From: Microbulbifer guangxiensis
GTDB lineage: Bacteria; Pseudomonadota; Gammaproteobacteria; Pseudomonadales; Cellvibrionaceae
Assembly (NCBI RefSeq): GCF_021729075.1
Contig: NZ_JAJSAQ010000003.1
Span: forward strand, 1 to 64,000
Reading direction: 5' to 3'
Length of the DNA stretch: 64,000 nt
Of the stretch, positions 61,584 through 64,000 are shown piece after piece. Position numbers and translations under genes: made by a program. A model generated the notes under the pieces. That model had not been told where the DNA came from and did not search any database. It saw only the letters and a list, made by a program, of their open reading frames with translations. Numbering within the stretch: position 1 is the stretch's first letter; each line of letters begins with the position of its first letter.

Positions 61584-62483
61584 ATGGAAAACATCGCATT
61601 TCTCGGCCTGGGTAATATGGGTGGCCCCATGGCCGCGAACCTGGTCAAAGGCGGCTTCGCGGTCACCGCTTTCGACCCTGCCGCGCCAGCCCTGGAGCAG
61701 GCGCGGCAGGGCGGTTGTGCTGCGGCCGACAGTGCCCACGCTGCTGCCAGCGGTGCCGACGTGGTGATCTCGATGTTGCCCAATGGCGGCATCGTCAAGG
61801 AACTCTACTTAGGCGTACGGGGTTTGTTGCAGGTACTGGGCCCTGAAACCCGGGTGATCGACTGCTCCACCATCGCCGCCAGTGATGCACGCCAGCTCAT
61901 TGCCGCGGCGGGCGAGCGTGGTATCCGCGCCATCGATGCACCGGTGTCCGGTGGCACCGCTGCCGCGGCGGCCGGCACGCTGTCCTTTATGTGCGGAGGT
62001 GAGGCATCGGCGGTGGAAGCGGCACGGCCGGTACTGTCGGCCATGGGCGCCAACATCTTCCATGCCGGGCCGGCCGGCTGCGGCCAGGTGGCCAAGATCT
62101 GCAACAACATGTTGCTGGCGATCCACATGATCGGCACCGCCGAGGCGCTGCAGTTGGGGGTGGACAATGGCCTGGACCCGAAAGTGCTGTCGGACATCAT
62201 GAAAGCCAGTTCCGGTGACAACTGGTCGCTGGATAAATACAACCCCTTCCCGGGTGTCATGGAGGGGGTGCCCGCCTCCCGTGGCTACAGCGGCGGCTTC
62301 TCCGTGGCGTTGATGCTGAAGGACTTGGGCCTGGCCATGGACACCGCCGCCGGCAGCGCCACATCCACGCCCTTGGGAGCCCTGGCCAAGAACCTCTACC
62401 AGCTGCACGGGGGTGACGATGCCAACCGCCGGCTGGATTTCTCCAGTATCCAGAACCTGTTCCGGCGCCCCGCCGGCGACTGA
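61584..62483 (+). CDS. mmsB: 3-hydroxyisobutyrate dehydrogenase
   Basis: 299 residues. NAD-binding FLGLGNMGGPMAANL; substrate loop DAPVSGGTAAAAAGTLSFM; catalytic Lys in GCGQVAKICNNML; C-terminal helix KASSGDNWSLDKYNP. Oxidises 3-hydroxyisobutyrate to methylmalonate semialdehyde in valine breakdown. Sixty-nine bases behind the hydrolase gene, probably one operon. Confidence 0.95.
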   Translation: MENIAFLGLGNMGGPMAANLVKGGFAVTAFDPAAPALEQARQGGCAAADSAHAAASGADVVISMLPNGGIVKELYLGVRGLLQVLGPETRVIDCSTIAASDARQLIAAAGERGIRAIDAPVSGGTAAAAAGTLSFMCGGEASAVEAARPVLSAMGANIFHAGPAGCGQVAKICNNMLLAIHMIGTAEALQLGVDNGLDPKVLSDIMKASSGDNWSLDKYNPFPGVMEGVPASRGYSGGFSVALMLKDLGLAMDTAAGSATSTPLGALAKNLYQLHGGDDANRRLDFSSIQNLFRRPAGD

Positions 62484-62497
62484 CTCCGGGGGCGGCT

Positions 62498-62511
62498 TGA
62501 TGTGCATCAAG
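62498..62511. promoter_or_regulatory. FNR/ANR-type binding site upstream of hemN
   Basis: TTGATGTGCATCAA, a perfect match to TTGAT-N4-ATCAA. The centre is about 65 bp before the hemN start; an FNR site at -41.5 would put the transcription start near 62546. It sits inside a larger palindrome GGGCGGCT/AGCCGCCC that could also end the mmsB transcript. Confidence 0.85.
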
Positions 62512-62569
62512 AGCCGCCCGGTTCCGTCCCCTTAGGCTTGCACCATCGATTTTCCACAGGTGTAAACCA

Positions 62570-63937
62570 ATGGTGCATGCCGATTCCGTACCCAGTGCGG
62601 CGCTCCTCAACCGCTACGGCTCTTCCTGTCCGCGCTACACGTCCTATCCCACCGCAGACCGCTTTGGCGATCTGGGCGGGGCCGAGCCCTGGGCCGCGCT
62701 GCAAGACATCCGCACGCTGTCGCTCTATGTGCATATCCCGTTCTGCCGGTCCCTGTGTTACTTCTGTGCCTGCAACAAGGTGGTGACCCAGCAGTATGGG
62801 CTGGCCTCGGGCTACCTGGAGCAGCTGCTGGCGGAAGCGCGCAGCTACCGAGAGCGGGTAGCCGATGTGCCGGTGGTGCAGCTGCACCTGGGCGGTGGTA
62901 CCCCAACTTTTCTCAATGACGGCGACCTGCGACGCCTGGTCGAAGGGCTGGGCGAGACGTTCAACCTCGGCGGCGTGGGGCGGGAATACGGCATCGAGGC
63001 GGATCCCCGCACCCTGGAGCTGGAGAGCCTCGCCACCCTGCGCGATCTGGGTTTCAACCGCCTGAGCCTCGGAATCCAGGATTTCGATCTGACCGTGCAG
63101 CGGGCGATCAATCGAATCTGTACCTCCGGGCAGGTACGGGAGTTGACTGAAGAGGCGCGCCGGCAGGATTTTGAATCCATCTCCTACGATCTGATCTACG
63201 GCCTGCCGCACCAGAGCCTGGAAACACTGCGGGATACCATCGGCCAGGTCGTGGAGCTGGCCCCAGACCGCATCGCCCTCTATCACTACGCGCACCTGCC
63301 TCAACGTTTCAGGGCCCAACGCCTGATCGATACCGACGCGGTGCCGGACGCGCGGGAAAAAGTGGAGATGCAGCTGGCCGCGGTTCAGGCACTGGAGGAG
63401 GCCGGATACGACTATCTGGGCATGGATCACTTCGCCCGCCGCGACGACACCATGGCCCGAGCCGCCCGCGCCGGTGAACTGCAGCGCAACTTCCAGGGTT
63501 ATACCCTGATGCCCGCCGATGCGCTGGTGGGGCTCGGAGCCTCGGCGATCAGCTACAGCGCCGACGGTTACTGGCAGAACCATCACCGCCTCAAGGACTA
63601 CAACGGGGCGATCGCTGAGCGCGGCTCGGCGGTCTTCCGCGGCTGGCAGCTCTCTGCCGACGACCGCCTGCGCCAGTACGTGATCATGGAGCTGATGTGC
63701 CGGCTCAGCCTGGACAAGGCTGAGGTCTCCCGCCGAGCGGGAGCGGCCTTTGATGTTTACTTTGCCCCGGAACTGGCGCGACTGGCGCCGCTGCGGGCGG
63801 ATGGCCTGATCGGAGAGAATGACCAGCGGCTGTGGATCACGCCGCTGGGGCGCTGGTTCGTGCGACATGTGGCCGCAGCCTTCGATGCCTATTTGGCCCA
63901 TCGTGCGGAGACTCCGCGCTACTCGAAGGTGATCTGA
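62570..63937 (+). CDS. hemN: Oxygen-independent coproporphyrinogen III dehydrogenase
   Basis: 455 residues. Radical-SAM cluster site CRSLCYFCACN, with C59, C63 and C66 as cluster ligands plus C68, HemN-type. LHLGGGTPTFL, GIEADPRTLELE, NRLSLGIQDFDLTVQRAINR and YDLIYGLPHQSLETL follow. Makes protoporphyrinogen-pathway heme without O2. Regulated, as the perfect FNR-type box upstream implies, by oxygen limitation. Confidence 0.97.
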   Translation: MVHADSVPSAALLNRYGSSCPRYTSYPTADRFGDLGGAEPWAALQDIRTLSLYVHIPFCRSLCYFCACNKVVTQQYGLASGYLEQLLAEARSYRERVADVPVVQLHLGGGTPTFLNDGDLRRLVEGLGETFNLGGVGREYGIEADPRTLELESLATLRDLGFNRLSLGIQDFDLTVQRAINRICTSGQVRELTEEARRQDFESISYDLIYGLPHQSLETLRDTIGQVVELAPDRIALYHYAHLPQRFRAQRLIDTDAVPDAREKVEMQLAAVQALEEAGYDYLGMDHFARRDDTMARAARAGELQRNFQGYTLMPADALVGLGASAISYSADGYWQNHHRLKDYNGAIAERGSAVFRGWQLSADDRLRQYVIMELMCRLSLDKAEVSRRAGAAFDVYFAPELARLAPLRADGLIGENDQRLWITPLGRWFVRHVAAAFDAYLAHRAETPRYSKVI

Positions 63938-64000
63938 TGGGGTGCGACAGCCCTGCGCCGAGGCGTTACAATGGCGTTTTGCCACCTTCTGTCGATCGCC
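63938..64000. other. Tail of the window
   Basis: Contains TTACAAT (63965-63971), similar to a -10 box, probably belonging to a promoter for a gene starting beyond the window. Nothing else can be said. Confidence 0.3.

Noticed and set aside
1-64000. tRNA or rRNA genes
   Set aside because: No cloverleaf-type TPsiC arm (GGTTCGAATCC) or rRNA block was seen. A tRNA scan would settle this.

Overview
The window looks like the chromosome of a marine-type gammaproteobacterium. AceK, EttA, SelO, RadA, CobO, an FNR/ANR-type box before hemN and a GlyGly-CTERM protein all fit; a Microbulbifer-like or related Cellvibrionales genome is my guess, inferred from gene content only.

Bases 1 to about 13,800 are a cassette array of a sedentary chromosomal integron. 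Small, AT-richer genes all point rightward, and between them lie imperfect palindromes that open with a TAACAA-type core and close with GGCGTTA. No integrase lies in the window; since attC cores sit downstream of each gene, intI and attI should lie to the left. Up to about 7.4 kb the attC sites look intact. From 8.2 kb on they are mutated and then barely recognisable, so the array ends in fossil cassettes. Products are mostly unknown: small membrane proteins, a Sel1-type protein, zinc-ribbon proteins, an RDD protein, a phosphoribosyltransferase-like gene broken by one in-frame stop, a barstar-family protein, a WapI/DUF6228-like protein, a DUF4279 protein, a TerB-like protein and two DUF805 proteins. 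An IS1182-family element (4607-6385) has inserted exactly into the core of one attC.

Bases 14,100-34,300 are GC-rich core genome: a MarR-EmrAB efflux operon under a palindromic operator-promoter, a DUF2147 protein, a membrane protein plus DUF3857/transglutaminase pair, selO, divergent ppx and ppk1, aceK, a MarC-type protein, a Tat-exported PhoX phosphatase, an outer-membrane barrel, and an overlapping pair encoding a four-repeat DnaT-like protein and a lambda-P-like helicase loader.

Bases 34,300-41,400 hold a copper module (permease, CopA ATPase, cupredoxin) behind a MerR-type promoter, two convergent PepSY proteins, a class I PPK2 and a small helical protein. Bases 41,500-49,100 are a vitamin B12 locus: radA overlaps btuF, followed by btuC and btuD, then a cobalamin riboswitch, btuB, cobO and a methyltransferase gene.

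Bases 49,100-64,000 hold an AraC regulator, OmpW, a glutamine amidotransferase, a thioredoxin-like protein, a questin-oxidase-like protein, a methyltransferase, a secreted lysozyme-like/SH3/GlyGly-CTERM protein with a partner gene, EttA, two valine-catabolism enzymes and hemN behind a perfect FNR-type box. I saw no tRNA, rRNA or CRISPR array.
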